Below, in pieces: positions 29,865 to 42,134 of a DNA stretch of 64,000 nucleotides (within the stretch, counting starts at the first letter, position 1; each line of letters begins with the position of its first letter). The notes beneath the pieces were generated by a model. The model worked only from the letters and a program-made list of their open reading frames with translations, searched no databases and was not told the origin of the DNA. The stretch covers positions 1 through 64,000 of the forward strand of contig NZ_LLXO01000024.1 in NCBI RefSeq assembly GCF_001484765.1. The letters run 5' to 3'. This stretch comes from Entomohabitans teleogrylli. Its GTDB lineage: Bacteria > Pseudomonadota > Gammaproteobacteria > Enterobacterales > Enterobacteriaceae. Both the position numbers and the translations under genes were made by a program.

Positions 29865-32297
29865 TTACAATAACTGCGCCAGGCGGTTGAGATCCGACTG
29901 AATCGCCCCGGCGGTCACATCGCGCCCGGCGCCCGGCCCTCGGATCACCAGCGGGTTATCCCGGTACCAGCGGCTCTCAATAGCAAAGACATTATCGCAG
30001 GGCAGCAGTGAGGCCAGCGGATGTTCCGGACGCACCGCTTCCACGCCAACCCGCGCTTTACCATGGGCGTCAAAGCGCGCCACATAGCGCAACACCAGCC
30101 CCATCTCCTGCGCCGCTTCCAGACGCTGCACCATCTGCTCATTAAGGGCATCGCCGTTTTCAAAGAAATGGTCCACCGATCCCACTTCACAGCCGGCCGG
30201 CACCAGCGACTCCACCCGCACCTGATCCGGCTCGATGTCATAACCCGCCTCCCGGGCCAGAATCACCAGCTTACGCATCACATCCTGCCCGGAAAGATCT
30301 ACCCGCGGATCGGGTTCGGTCAGCCCCTGCTGCCAGGCCTGGTCCACCAAATCGGTAAACGGTACCGAGCCATCAAACTGCAGAAACAGCCACGAGAGGG
30401 TGCCGGAAAAAATTCCGCTGACCGCCAGAATGCTGTCACCACTGTCGCGCAGATCGCGGACGGTATAATTCACCGGCAGCCCGGCGCCCACCGTAGCGTT
30501 ATACAGCCAGCGACGACCGGTTTTAGCGAATGCGTCGCGAATCCGGCGGTATTTATCGCTACTACTGGCCCCGGCCAGCTTATTGGCGCTGATAACATGG
30601 AAGCCGTGGCTGGCAAAATCGAGATATTGATCGGCCAGTTGCTGGCTCGCCGTCACGTCCAGCACCACTAAATCATCGTAAGGATGGGCGCGCATCCACT
30701 GGAACAGAGTCTCTTCGTCCTGCTCCACCGCTTCATCGCCGAAAAACGCCAGCGCCCGGCTGGCGTCCAGCCCCTCATAGCTAAGCAGGCTGCGACGACT
30801 GTCCACAACCCCTGCCAGAACGAACTCAAACCCGGTGCGCGCGGAAATAATTTCCTGTTCGCGGGCAAACAGTTCCAGCCAGCGTGAACCAATATTGCCT
30901 TTGCCGAACAGCATCAGACCGATACGTTTTTCGGCCCGGAACAGCGACTGGTGTAACCCCTGGATCAGGCTTTCCGTTGGCCCGACGCGCAGTACCGCCA
31001 CCAGACTGATCCCCTCCTCCGACTGCCAGACAAACTCCACCGGCTGGTCTTTCAGCTGTTGCCAGAAACGGTGGCTGTGCAGCGGATTGCGGCATACGCC
31101 GGCGCCCACCAGCGCCACCAGCGCCAGCCCTTCACGCAGGCGCAACTCCCCCGCCAGCCCGGCATCCTGCAAACGCTGGCGCGCGCTGTCCACAACTTCG
31201 GAGGTAAAACAGAGCTGCAGCAGATGGCGATCCTGATGTACCCCGATGGCCAGCGGACGCAGTTGCGAACGTTTCAGCAGGCCGTCGATTTCACGATGCG
31301 CCAGTTTAAAATCCTGATCCGTGGGTACCTGATATTCAATCAGGCACACATCGTCATGGCTGGTGACAATCCGCGCTCCGGTGCCGGAAGCCAGCACCCG
31401 CTCGATACGGGTGGAGCCCTGCTCCGGGTTATAGCTACAACGCAGTTGCAGATCGATATCGCTGCCGGATACCGGTTGCAGGGTGCGCGCATGCAGTACC
31501 GGCGCCGCCAGACGCGCCAGCTCGCTGGCTTCATCAAGCCGCAGCAGCGGTAGCAGACAGGCATCCTGCACTTTGCGCGGGTCGGCGCTGTATACCCCGG
31601 CCACATCGCTCCAGATAGTTACCCGGTTAACGCCCGCCAGCGCGCCAATTTGCGTCGCCGAATAATCAGAACCATTACGCCCCAGCAGCACCGTTTCCCC
31701 GGCGGCGTTGCGGCAGATGAACCCGGTCACGACGATACGTTTGCCCGGGTGCTGGGCTAACAGTTGCTGCAGTAGCGGATACGAAAGCCCTTCATCAACC
31801 TGCGGCTGGGCGGAACGCTCGGCGCATAAAAAGTCCCGGGCATCCAGCCAGGTCGCCGCCATTCCCTGCTGCTCCAGTACCGCCGCCATCAGGCGCGCAG
31901 ACCAGATTTCGCCATGGCCGACCACTTCCGCATACACCGCGTCGGACATTTTGCCGTCCAGTAGCGCCGCCAGTCGCTCCAGATCGCTGATAAACCGTGA
32001 TATCAGACGGTCAGCCTGCTCCGCCGGCAACAGGCCGCCGATCAAATCGCACTGGTAGCGGCGCAGCGCCTGCTGCACCTGATGCGCGGAAAGCCGGTCG
32101 CTCTGACTGAGTTTCAGCCAGCTAATCAACTGGTTAGTGGTACTGCCCGCCGCAGACACCACCATCAAATCTCCGGGCCGGGAGTAATCGGCCATAATCC
32201 CTGCCACACGCAGGTAACACTTCACATCGGCCAGGCTGCTGCCGCCAAATTTATGCAGTTGACGAGACGTCGCCCCTGCCGGCGCTGTAACACTCAT
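29865..32297 (-). CDS. metL: bifunctional aspartokinase II / homoserine dehydrogenase II
   Basis: Two enzymes of the methionine branch in one 810-residue protein. Aspartate kinase comes first (residues 14-290, HKFGGSSLADVK, LLGRNGSDYSAT), then an ACT-type linker region (about 300-450). Homoserine dehydrogenase follows (about 460-810, NAD(P) motif LMLFGKGNIGSRWLELF, and ANKLAGASSSDKY). Same length as in E. coli, where this isoenzyme is not inhibited by its end products but is repressed by MetJ. It starts 2 bases after metB, so the pair is coupled. Confidence 0.97.
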   Translation of the reverse strand: MSVTAPAGATSRQLHKFGGSSLADVKCYLRVAGIMADYSRPGDLMVVSAAGSTTNQLISWLKLSQSDRLSAHQVQQALRRYQCDLIGGLLPAEQADRLISRFISDLERLAALLDGKMSDAVYAEVVGHGEIWSARLMAAVLEQQGMAATWLDARDFLCAERSAQPQVDEGLSYPLLQQLLAQHPGKRIVVTGFICRNAAGETVLLGRNGSDYSATQIGALAGVNRVTIWSDVAGVYSADPRKVQDACLLPLLRLDEASELARLAAPVLHARTLQPVSGSDIDLQLRCSYNPEQGSTRIERVLASGTGARIVTSHDDVCLIEYQVPTDQDFKLAHREIDGLLKRSQLRPLAIGVHQDRHLLQLCFTSEVVDSARQRLQDAGLAGELRLREGLALVALVGAGVCRNPLHSHRFWQQLKDQPVEFVWQSEEGISLVAVLRVGPTESLIQGLHQSLFRAEKRIGLMLFGKGNIGSRWLELFAREQEIISARTGFEFVLAGVVDSRRSLLSYEGLDASRALAFFGDEAVEQDEETLFQWMRAHPYDDLVVLDVTASQQLADQYLDFASHGFHVISANKLAGASSSDKYRRIRDAFAKTGRRWLYNATVGAGLPVNYTVRDLRDSGDSILAVSGIFSGTLSWLFLQFDGSVPFTDLVDQAWQQGLTEPDPRVDLSGQDVMRKLVILAREAGYDIEPDQVRVESLVPAGCEVGSVDHFFENGDALNEQMVQRLEAAQEMGLVLRYVARFDAHGKARVGVEAVRPEHPLASLLPCDNVFAIESRWYRDNPLVIRGPGAGRDVTAGAIQSDLNRLAQLL

Positions 32298-32299
32298 GC

Positions 32300-33460
32300 T
32301 TACCCCTCGGCTGCGGCCCGGAACCCCTGGTCCAGGTCGGCAATTAAATCTTCACTATCTTCAATACCTGTCGAGATGCGCAGTAGCGTCTCGGAAATAC
32401 CCGCGGCGGCGCGCGCCTCTGGCGCCATTCCGGCATGGGTCATGGTCGCCGCGTGGGAAATCAGACTCTCCACTCCACCCAGCGATTCCGCCAGGGTGAA
32501 CAGTGACAAGCCGCTCAGAAAACGCCGCAGCGTCTGCTCATCGCCATCCAGTTCAAAGCTGAGCATGGCGCCAAAGCCTTTTTGCTGGCGGGCGGCAATC
32601 TCATGCCCCTGATTTTCCGGCAGCGAAGGATGATACAGCTTTTTGACCAGCGGTTGCGTTTTAAGGTAATCGACAATCGCCTGCGCGTTGCGCTGTGCCA
32701 CTTCCATACGCGGAGACAGCGTACGCAGGCCGCGCAGCAGCAGGTAGCTGTCGAACGCGCTGCCGGTAACGCCGATATTGTTCGCCCACCAGGCCAGCTC
32801 CGTCACCATCTCCGGATCGCGGGCAACCACCACGCCGGCCACCACGTCGGAGTGGCCGTTGAGATATTTGGTACAGGAGTGCAGCACCATGTCAGCGCCC
32901 AACGCCAGCGGGTTTTGTAACGCCGGGCTAAGGAAGGTGTTGTCCACTACGCTAAGGGCGCCGGCCTCCCGGGCCAGATGGCAGATCTTCGCAATATCCA
33001 CCACCCGCAACAGCGGATTGCTCGGACTTTCCACCAGCACCAGTTTTGGTTTTTCCGCCAGCGCCGCTCTCAGTGCAGCGTCATTGCCCTGATCGACAAA
33101 CAGCACCCGGTAACAACCGCGTTTCGCCAGACTGTCGAACAGGCGATAGCTGCCGCCATAGCAGTCGTGGGGCGCCACCAGCACATCGCCAGGCTGCAGA
33201 AAAACGGTGGTCACCAGATGAATCGCCGACATACCGGTATTGGTCAGTACCGCTCCGGCGCCGCTCTCCAGCTCCGCCAGTGCCCGCTGCACCACGTCCC
33301 GGGTCGGGTTGCCGCGCCGGGAGTAATCGTGCGCCCGCGGTTCGTTAAAGCCGGTAAAATTATAGGTACTGGAAAGGTGAATCGGCGGAACAACGCAGCC
33401 GTACTGTTCGTCATCATTTAAACCGCTACGTACTGCGATGGTGGCCTGCTTACGCGTCAT
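32300..33460 (-). CDS. metB: cystathionine gamma-synthase MetB
   Basis: PLP enzyme that joins O-succinylhomoserine and cysteine into cystathionine. The PLP lysine is in HSCTKYLNGHSD (about residue 198); the family motif DYSRRGNPTRD near the N terminus binds phosphate and substrate. Length 386, as in E. coli. First gene of metBL and divergent from metJ; the intergenic region contains a MetJ box array close to its start. Confidence 0.97.
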   Translation of the reverse strand: MTRKQATIAVRSGLNDDEQYGCVVPPIHLSSTYNFTGFNEPRAHDYSRRGNPTRDVVQRALAELESGAGAVLTNTGMSAIHLVTTVFLQPGDVLVAPHDCYGGSYRLFDSLAKRGCYRVLFVDQGNDAALRAALAEKPKLVLVESPSNPLLRVVDIAKICHLAREAGALSVVDNTFLSPALQNPLALGADMVLHSCTKYLNGHSDVVAGVVVARDPEMVTELAWWANNIGVTGSAFDSYLLLRGLRTLSPRMEVAQRNAQAIVDYLKTQPLVKKLYHPSLPENQGHEIAARQQKGFGAMLSFELDGDEQTLRRFLSGLSLFTLAESLGGVESLISHAATMTHAGMAPEARAAAGISETLLRISTGIEDSEDLIADLDQGFRAAAEG

Positions 33461-33521
33461 GGTCGGTGATTTCCTGGCTTGTCGGGTAAAAGTCTGACAA
33501 CAGAGTAAACATTGAACTTAT

Positions 33522-33569
33522 AGACGTCAATACATCTGGACATCTAAACTTCTTTGCGTATAGATTGAG
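33522..33569. promoter_or_regulatory. MetJ box array between metB and metJ
   Basis: Five to six octamers in the AGACGTCT register: AGACGTCA, ATACATCT, GGACATCT, AAACTTCT, TTGCGTAT, AGATTGAG. The first four match well. It lies about 60 bases before metB and can control both metBL and metJ itself. Confidence 0.9.
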
Positions 33570-33736
33570 CGAAACGTGAATAGCCGTTAAAATTATGCGT
33601 TTTAGGGCGGTAGCACAGCAACATCGTCGAATGGACGGTATATTCTACGCTGTATACTCCTGATTCATGACTGCTGCTACCGTGAAACATTACCGGGACA
33701 GCATTTTTTCAATAATGAGAGGATTAAAGGTATCCC

Positions 33737-34054
33737 ATGGCTGAATGGAGCGGCGAATATATCAGCCCTTATGCTGAGCACGGTAAGAAGAGTGAGCAAG
33801 TCAAAAAAATTACGGTGTCCATTCCTCTGAAGGTGTTAAAGATCCTCACTGATGAACGCACCCGCCGCCAGGTCAACAACCTGCGGCACGCCACCAACAG
33901 TGAATTACTGTGCGAAGCATTTTTGCATGCGTTCACCGGGCAGCCATTGCCCAATGATGAAGACCTGCGCAAAGAGCGCAGCGATGAGATCCCCGAGGCG
34001 GCCAAAATTCTGATGCGTGAGCTGGGTATTGATCCGGATACCTGGGAATACTGA
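33737..34054 (+). CDS. metJ: methionine repressor MetJ
   Basis: Ribbon-helix-helix repressor using S-adenosylmethionine as corepressor. The DNA-contacting beta strand is [23 protein letters not shown] (about residues 22-44), followed by the [19 protein letters not shown] helix. Length 105, as in E. coli, and almost identical in sequence. Divergent from metB; its likely targets metF and metBL are next to it with visible box arrays. Confidence 0.97.
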   Translation: MAEWSGEYISPYAEHGKKSEQVKKITVSIPLKVLKILTDERTRRQVNNLRHATNSELLCEAFLHAFTGQPLPNDEDLRKERSDEIPEAAKILMRELGIDPDTWEY

Positions 34055-34121
34055 ATAGCCGGCGGCGTCCCGCTGCCGGATACTGCGGAACAGGCTATCC
34101 GGCAGCCATTGACCAGACGCA

Positions 34122-34147
34122 AAAAAGGCGCCCTCAGGCGCCTTTTT
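34122..34147. terminator. bidirectional terminator between metJ and rpmE
   Basis: AAAAAGGCGCC (34122-34132), loop CTCA, GGCGCCTTTTT (34137-34147). A-run and T-run flank a GC stem, so it works in both directions for the convergent metJ and rpmE. A second, larger inverted repeat (34072-34082 with 34096-34106) precedes it. Confidence 0.92.
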
Positions 34148-34160
34148 CGTTCCGTGCAAC

Positions 34161-34373
34161 TTATTTGCTGCCCGGGATGCTGAAACGCTTGTTAAAGCGG
34201 TCAACACGACCACCGGTAGCCACATCACGCTGTTTGCCGGTGTAGAACGGATGGCATTTGCTGCACACGTCCAGGTTCAGGTCGTGACCCACGGTAGAAT
34301 GGGTTTTGATAACATTACCGCAGGAACAGGTTGCAGTAATTTCTACATAATTCGGGTGAATATCTTTTTTCAT
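34161..34373 (-). CDS. rpmE: 50S ribosomal protein L31 (zinc-binding type)
   Basis: Ribosomal protein of 70 residues starting MKKDIHPNY. The zinc-ligand cysteines are present (TCSCGN and VCSKCH), so this is the C+ form used when zinc is plentiful. The chosen ATG at 34373 follows a GAGG site; the longer open frame upstream has no matching residues. It stands alone between metJ and priA. No C- paralogue is in the window. Confidence 0.97.
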   Translation of the reverse strand: MKKDIHPNYVEITATCSCGNVIKTHSTVGHDLNLDVCSKCHPFYTGKQRDVATGGRVDRFNKRFSIPGSK

Positions 34374-34578
34374 GGAAAACCTCGGTATAAGGCCGCGTCG
34401 CTCTTCCAGCCCTAACGCCAGACACCACGCGATGTTGATAAAGGGGTTTTTCAATGGCGAAATCGCGCATCAAAGGCGGCGAATCATACAGAAATTCATC
34501 GCCACATGCAAACTGATCCGCCATTTGATAGTGACACAGTGTACACTGTGTCGTCTTTTTTATCCGCCCGGAGCCTGA

Positions 34579-36774
<2,196 letters not shown>

Positions 36775-36928
36775 CGTCCCCGGTTGCGTAATGCGAGACA
36801 GATCGAAAAACTTAGAGTAAGTCACATTTTCAATGAAATTTCTGTAACTGTGTTGCTCTATATCTGATAAGAATATTAAAAGAGCCGCACGTGCCCACGC
36901 CCGCAGAAGGTATGCGAGGAGATTGAAG

Positions 36929-37960
36929 TTGAAGCAAAAAAAGCAAATTGTCGCCGCCACGATGAAAGACGTGGCTATCAGGGCTAACGTGTCAACAGCC
37001 ACGGTGTCCCGCGCACTGATGAATCCGGACAAAGTCTCCCAGGCTACCCGTAATCGGGTGGAGCAGGCGGCCATTGATGTCGGTTATTTACCCCATCTGA
37101 TGGGCCGTAACGTCAAACGCAACGAATCGCGCACCATCCTGGTAATTGTCCCGGATATCTGCGATCCCTTTTTTAGTGAAATCATTCGCGGTATCGAAGT
37201 CACCGCCGCGAAGCAGGGCTACCTGATCCTGATCGGCGATTGCGCGCACCAGAATCAGCAGGAAAAGACATTCATCGATTTAATCATTACCAAGCAAATC
37301 GACGGTATGTTGCTGTTGGGATCGCGCCTGCCGTTTGACGCCGGGAAAGAAGAACAGCGTAATCTGCCGCCTATGGTGATGGCGAATGAGTTTGCCCCGG
37401 AGCTGGAGCTACCCACCGTTCATATCGATAACCTCACCGCCGCATTCAACGCCGTACACTACCTGCAGGAACTGGGGCACCAGCGCATCGCTTGTATCGC
37501 CGGCCCAGAGGAAATGCCGCTGTGCCACTACCGGTTACAGGGGTATGTCCAGGCGCTGCGTCGCAGCGGTATGCTGGTGGATCCGCACTATATCGCCCGC
37601 GGCGATTTTAGCTACGAGGCCGGAGCGGCGGCCATGGAGCAGCTTCTCAACCTGCCGGAGCCGCCCACCGCGGTGTTCTGCCACAGCGATGTGATGGCGC
37701 TGGGCGCGCTGTCGCTGGCCAAACGGCGCGGCCTGAAAGTCCCGAGCGATCTCTCGCTGGTGGGCTTTGACGATATCGCGCTATCGCAATTCTGCGACCC
37801 GCCGTTGACCACTGTCGCGCAGCCGCGTTTTCAGATTGGCAGCGAAGCCATGCTGCTGCTGCTCGATCAGATTAACGGTCAGGCGGTGAGCAGCGGCTCC
37901 CGATTGCTGGACTGTGAACTGGTGATCCGCGGGTCTACGCGCCCTTTACAGGGAAAATAA
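36929..37960 (+). CDS. cytR: LacI-family cytidine regulator CytR
   Basis: Repressor of nucleoside uptake and catabolism that acts together with CRP and is induced by cytidine. N-terminal HTH: MKDVAIRANVSTATVSRALMNPDKVS (about residues 12-37); sugar-binding-like effector domain after residue 65. I choose TTG 36929: the AGGAG site is 8 bases before it, but only 1-2 bases before an upstream TTG at 36923, and MKQKKQIVAATMKD aligns with the E. coli start. Result 343 residues. The upstream 154 bases contain its promoter. Confidence 0.93.
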   Translation: MKQKKQIVAATMKDVAIRANVSTATVSRALMNPDKVSQATRNRVEQAAIDVGYLPHLMGRNVKRNESRTILVIVPDICDPFFSEIIRGIEVTAAKQGYLILIGDCAHQNQQEKTFIDLIITKQIDGMLLLGSRLPFDAGKEEQRNLPPMVMANEFAPELELPTVHIDNLTAAFNAVHYLQELGHQRIACIAGPEEMPLCHYRLQGYVQALRRSGMLVDPHYIARGDFSYEAGAAAMEQLLNLPEPPTAVFCHSDVMALGALSLAKRRGLKVPSDLSLVGFDDIALSQFCDPPLTTVAQPRFQIGSEAMLLLLDQINGQAVSSGSRLLDCELVIRGSTRPLQGK

Positions 37961-38047
37961 GCCGCTTTAAGACACCATAATCTGGTCAAAGGCCCGCCCC
38001 TTAAGTAACATGGCGGGCTGATACATAAAGACGACAGCGAAACGATA

Positions 38048-39049
38048 GTGGCACAACGAGATTATGTACGCCGCGGCCAATCGGCAGGGACGCGGCGGAA
38101 AAAGACCAATTCCCGCAACAAGAAGCAATCAAATCTGTCAGCTGTTTCGCCGGCAATGATTGGTATTGCCGCCGCCGTGCTGGTGGTCTTTATCGGTGGC
38201 CTGTGGTTCATTACGCACCATAAAAAAGAAGATGTCGAAACGCTGCCCGGCCAGAAGGTTACCGGCAACGGGCTGCCGCCCAAACCGGAGGAGCGCTGGC
38301 GTTATATTAAAGAGCTGGAAAGCCGCCAGCCCGGCGTGCGCAAGCCGACCGAACCTTCCGCCGGCGGTGAAATCGTGAACCAGAGCCAACTGACCAACGA
38401 ACAGCGTCAGTTACTGGAACAGATGCAGGCGGATATGCGCCAACAGCCGACACAACTGAGCGAAGTGCCGTGGAATGAGCAGACGCCGGCCCAGCGCCAG
38501 CAAACCCTGCAACAGCGCCAGGCGCAGCAGCAGCAGCAGCAGCAGCAGATTAATAGTCAACAGCAACGCCAGACGGCACAGCAACAGCAAGTGTCCCAGC
38601 CGCGCGCGCAGTCCCGTCCCCAGGAAACCACGCGCCAGACAACGACAGCGCAAACGACCCAACAGCCCACGCCGCGCGCCGCGGCAAACACTCAGCAGCC
38701 ATACCAGGATCTGTTGCAGACGCCGCCGCACACGACTGCCGCCGCCCAGCCTAAAGAGAGTAAAGCGGCGCCGGTCACCCGGGAAACAGAGCCGGCAAAG
38801 CCAGCGGCAGAGAAAAAAGACGAGCGTCGCTGGATGGTACAGTGCGGTTCGTTTAAAGGCGCCGCCCAGGCGGAAACCGTACGCGCCCAATTGGCATTCG
38901 AGGGTTTTGACTCGAAAATTACCACCAATAACGGCTGGAATCGCGTGGTGATCGGCCCCCTGAAAGGGAAAGAAAATGCCGACAGCACCATCAACCGCCT
39001 GAAAATGGCCGGTCACAGCAACTGTATTCGTCTCGCCGCCGGGGGTTGA
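38048..39049 (+). CDS. ftsN: cell division activator FtsN
   Basis: Essential divisome protein that triggers septal peptidoglycan synthesis. GTG start, as in E. coli. Order: basic cytoplasmic tail (1-33), one membrane segment (about 36-56, MIGIAAAVLVVFIGGLWFI), periplasmic helices around WRYIKELESRQPGV (about 80-95), a long Gln-rich linker, and a C-terminal SPOR domain (about 255-333, RRWMVQCGSFKGAAQAETVR to CIRLAAGG) that binds denuded glycan strands. The linker contains a run of eight Gln encoded by pure CAG repeats. Length 333 against 319 in E. coli; the extra is in the linker. Confidence 0.97.
   Translation: MAQRDYVRRGQSAGTRRKKTNSRNKKQSNLSAVSPAMIGIAAAVLVVFIGGLWFITHHKKEDVETLPGQKVTGNGLPPKPEERWRYIKELESRQPGVRKPTEPSAGGEIVNQSQLTNEQRQLLEQMQADMRQQPTQLSEVPWNEQTPAQRQQTLQQRQAQQQQQQQQINSQQQRQTAQQQQVSQPRAQSRPQETTRQTTTAQTTQQPTPRAAANTQQPYQDLLQTPPHTTAAAQPKESKAAPVTRETEPAKPAAEKKDERRWMVQCGSFKGAAQAETVRAQLAFEGFDSKITTNNGWNRVVIGPLKGKENADSTINRLKMAGHSNCIRLAAGG
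38525..38548 (+). repeat. (CAG)8 trinucleotide repeat inside ftsN
   Basis: Eight uninterrupted CAG codons in frame, coding Gln8 in the FtsN linker. Triplet repeats change length by slippage without breaking the frame, so linker length may vary between strains. Confidence 0.95.
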
Positions 39050-39169
39050 AACCCCCGAAATCTCCCCCATCTATAATTGCATTCTGTCCTGCGGACGCCG
39101 CCCGACTCCTGAGTGAGCCCGGTCGGCCCGCAGGATCTCCGTTTTCGATTCTGCAAAAGGGGTCTGCTC

Positions 39170-39700
39170 GTGACAACAATAGTGAGTGTGCGCCGCAATG
39201 GCCAGGTAGTAATTGGTGGCGATGGTCAGGCCACGCTGGGCAATACGGTAATGAAAGGCAACGTGAAGAAAGTACGTCGTTTATATAACGATAAAGTGAT
39301 CGCCGGTTTCGCGGGCGGCACCGCAGACGCCTTCACGCTTTTCGAACTCTTCGAACGTAAGCTGGAAATGCACCAGGGGCACCTGGTCAAGGCCGCCGTA
39401 GAGTTGGCTAAAGACTGGCGAACCGATCGTATGCTGCGTCGTCTGGAAGCGCTGCTGGCAGTAGCGGACGAAAACGCGTCGCTGATCATCACCGGTAACG
39501 GGGATGTCGTGCAGCCGGAAAACGATCTGATCGCCATCGGCTCAGGCGGGCCATACGCTCAGGCCGCCGCCCGCGCTCTGCTGGAAAACACCGAGCTGAG
39601 CGCCCGTGAAATTGTCGAGAAGTCGCTGGGTATTGCCGGAGATATCTGCATTTACACCAACCACTTCCTGACCATCGAAGAACTCTCCGCTAAAGCGTAA
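39170..39700 (+). CDS. hslV: ATP-dependent protease peptidase subunit HslV (ClpQ)
   Basis: Proteasome-like peptidase. GTG start at 39170 gives [11 protein letters not shown]; after Met removal Thr2 is the N-terminal nucleophile. AAAAGGGG upstream serves as ribosome binding site. Length 176, as in E. coli, with [17 protein letters not shown] and GDICIYTNH motifs. It is 9 bases before hslU and forms with it the HslUV complex (12 HslV, two HslU rings). In E. coli the pair is under heat-shock control. Confidence 0.97.
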   Translation: MTTIVSVRRNGQVVIGGDGQATLGNTVMKGNVKKVRRLYNDKVIAGFAGGTADAFTLFELFERKLEMHQGHLVKAAVELAKDWRTDRMLRRLEALLAVADENASLIITGNGDVVQPENDLIAIGSGGPYAQAAARALLENTELSAREIVEKSLGIAGDICIYTNHFLTIEELSAKA

Positions 39701-39709
39701 GGATCTCCC

Positions 39710-41041
39710 ATGTCTGAAATGACTCCACGCGAAATCGTCAGTGAACTGAACAAACACATTATCGGCCAGGACGCGGCAAAGCGCTCCGTGGCTATCGCCC
39801 TGCGCAACCGCTGGCGCCGTATGCAGCTCGATGAAGAGCTGCGCCATGAAGTGACGCCGAAAAACATTCTGATGATCGGCCCGACCGGGGTGGGTAAAAC
39901 AGAAATCGCCCGCCGCCTGGCAAAACTGGCCAATGCGCCGTTCATCAAGGTCGAAGCCACCAAATTTACCGAAGTGGGCTATGTGGGTAAGGAAGTGGAT
40001 TCGATTATCCGCGATCTGACCGATGCCGCAGTCAAAATGGTGCGTATACAGTCCATCGAAAAAAACCGCTTCCGCGCCGAAGAGATGGCGGAAGAGCGGA
40101 TTCTTGATGTGCTGATCCCACCGGCTAAAAACAACTGGGGCCAGGCGGAACAGCCGCAGGAACCTTCTGCCGCCCGCCAGTCTTTCCGCAAGAAACTGCG
40201 CGAAGGCCAGTTGGATGATAAAGAGATTGAAATCAATCTCGCCGCCGCGCCGATGGGCGTGGAAATCATGGCGCCTCCGGGTATGGAAGAGATGACCAGC
40301 CAGCTACAGTCAATGTTCCAGAACCTGGGCGGCCAGAAGCAAAAGCCGCGCAAGTTGAAGATCAAAGACGCCATGAAGCTACTGGTGGAAGAAGAAGCCG
40401 CAAAACTGGTGAATCCGGAAGAGCTAAAACAGCAGGCGATTGATGCTGTAGAACAGCACGGTATCGTCTTCATCGACGAAATCGACAAAATCTGTAAGCG
40501 CGGCAATGTGTCCGGTCCGGATGTGTCACGCGAAGGGGTGCAGCGCGACCTGCTGCCGCTGGTGGAAGGCTGCACGGTATCGACGAAACACGGCATGGTC
40601 AAAACCGACCACATTTTGTTTATCGCCTCCGGCGCTTTCCAGGTAGCCAGCCCGTCCGATCTGATCCCGGAACTGCAGGGCCGTCTGCCGATCCGCGTTG
40701 AGCTGCAGGCCCTGACCGCGCAGGATTTCGAACGTATTCTGACCGAGCCGAACGCCTCCGTGACCGTGCAATACAAAGCGCTAATGGCGACCGAAGGGGT
40801 GAATATCGAATTTACCGGGGATGGCATTAAGCGTATCGCCCAGGCCGCCTGGCAGGTTAATGAGAGTACCGAAAACATTGGCGCCCGCCGCCTGCATACG
40901 GTACTGGAGCGTCTGATGGAAGATATTTCCTACGATGCCAGCGATCTTAACGACCAGACGATCACCATTGACGCAAATTATGTAGGTAAACATCTGGATG
41001 AGCTGGTTGCAGATGAAGATCTGAGCCGTTTTATCCTATAA
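39710..41041 (+). CDS. hslU: HslUV protease ATPase subunit HslU (ClpY)
   Basis: AAA+ unfoldase that feeds substrates into HslV. Walker [14 protein letters not shown] (about residues 57-69), pore loop [10 protein letters not shown], an I-domain insert (about 110-240), Walker [10 protein letters not shown] (about 250-258), and the C-terminal LSRFIL tail that docks into HslV. Length 443, as in E. coli. Followed by a terminator hairpin before menA. Confidence 0.97.
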   Translation: MSEMTPREIVSELNKHIIGQDAAKRSVAIALRNRWRRMQLDEELRHEVTPKNILMIGPTGVGKTEIARRLAKLANAPFIKVEATKFTEVGYVGKEVDSIIRDLTDAAVKMVRIQSIEKNRFRAEEMAEERILDVLIPPAKNNWGQAEQPQEPSAARQSFRKKLREGQLDDKEIEINLAAAPMGVEIMAPPGMEEMTSQLQSMFQNLGGQKQKPRKLKIKDAMKLLVEEEAAKLVNPEELKQQAIDAVEQHGIVFIDEIDKICKRGNVSGPDVSREGVQRDLLPLVEGCTVSTKHGMVKTDHILFIASGAFQVASPSDLIPELQGRLPIRVELQALTAQDFERILTEPNASVTVQYKALMATEGVNIEFTGDGIKRIAQAAWQVNESTENIGARRLHTVLERLMEDISYDASDLNDQTITIDANYVGKHLDELVADEDLSRFIL

Positions 41042-41070
41042 TCGCGATCAATGCATTTTCATCACTACCG

Positions 41071-41097
41071 ATGGGGGCTGCAATGCCCCCATTTTTA
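41071..41097 (+). terminator. terminator between hslU and menA
   Basis: ATGGGGGC (41071-41078), 6-base loop, GCCCCCAT (41085-41092), then TTTTATT. It lies 30 bases after hslU and 16 bases before menA, so menA expression may rest on read-through or on its own promoter. Confidence 0.82.
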
Positions 41098-41112
41098 TTG
41101 TTGGCGATAATA

Positions 41113-42042
41113 ATGACTGATTCGCAATCGATTAGTGCGACCCAGGCCTGGCTGGAGAGCCTGCGCCCCCGCACATTACCCCTGGCATTTGCCTCCACGG
41201 TGGTTGGTTCCGCTCTGGCGTGGTGGCAGGACCTTTTCAACCCGGCTATCGCTCTGATGGCGCTGTTGACTGCCGGATTACTACAGATCCTCTCAAATCT
41301 GGCCAATGACTATGGCGATGCGGTAAAAGGCAGCGATAAACCGGATCGCCTTGGCCCGCTGCGCGGTATGCAGAAGGGGGCTATCACCCAGACGCAAATG
41401 AAGCGGGCGCTGATTATCACTGTCGCGCTGATTTGCCTGTCAGGGCTGATTCTGGTGGCCCTCGCCTGCCACACCCTGGCGGATTTTCTCGGCTTCCTGC
41501 TGCTGGGGCTGCTGGCAATCATCGCCGCCATCACCTATACCGTCGGCACCCGTCCCTATGGCTACATGGGGCTGGGGGATATCTCGGTGCTGGTGTTTTT
41601 CGGCTGGCTGAGCGTGATCGGCACCTGGTATTTACAGGCCCATGCGCTGAATATCGCCATTTTCCTGCCGGCGACAGCCTGCGGACTACTGGCGGCGGCG
41701 GTGCTCAACATTAACAATCTGCGCGATATCGACAGCGATCGGGACAACGGCAAAAATACCCTGGCAGTGCGTCTGGGGCCGCGCGCCGCGCGCCGCTACC
41801 ATGCCGGTTTACTGGCCGGATCGCTACTGTGTCTTGCCGCATTCAACCTGATCTGGCTGCAAAATCTGTGGGGCTGGCTATTTATTCTGGCGGCGCCGGT
41901 ACTGGCCAGACAGGCTGGTTATGTCCTGCGCGAAAAGGAGCCTGTCGCGATGCGCCCGATGCTGGAGCGCACGGTGAAAGGCGCGCTGTTAGTTAACCTG
42001 CTGTTTGCGCTGGGAGTCGTCCTCAGCAAGCTGCCGTTTTAA
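41113..42042 (+). CDS. menA: 1,4-dihydroxy-2-naphthoate octaprenyltransferase MenA
   Basis: Inner-membrane prenyltransferase of the UbiA family that makes demethylmenaquinone. The two Asp-rich motifs are present: NDYGDAVKGSDKPDR (about 68-82) and NNLRDIDSDRDNGKNT (about 200-215). Eight to nine hydrophobic segments. ATG 41113 gives 309 residues, close to the E. coli 308, and places the start just after the hslU terminator; an in-frame ATG at 41071 lies inside that hairpin. Menaquinone supports the anaerobic lifestyle implied by the pfl locus. Confidence 0.95.
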   Translation: MTDSQSISATQAWLESLRPRTLPLAFASTVVGSALAWWQDLFNPAIALMALLTAGLLQILSNLANDYGDAVKGSDKPDRLGPLRGMQKGAITQTQMKRALIITVALICLSGLILVALACHTLADFLGFLLLGLLAIIAAITYTVGTRPYGYMGLGDISVLVFFGWLSVIGTWYLQAHALNIAIFLPATACGLLAAAVLNINNLRDIDSDRDNGKNTLAVRLGPRAARRYHAGLLAGSLLCLAAFNLIWLQNLWGWLFILAAPVLARQAGYVLREKEPVAMRPMLERTVKGALLVNLLFALGVVLSKLPF

Positions 42043-42134
42043 CTGACTAATATCAATTCGCCATTGATGATTTTGCCAACAATTCGCTTTCCGCGATATA
42101 CTGACAACTCGTGCGGTAATGGAACGTAAATCCT

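Noticed and set aside
38521-38600. CRISPR-like repeat in ftsN
   Set aside because: It is a simple CAG/CAA Gln-rich coding tract, with no spacers or palindromic repeats.
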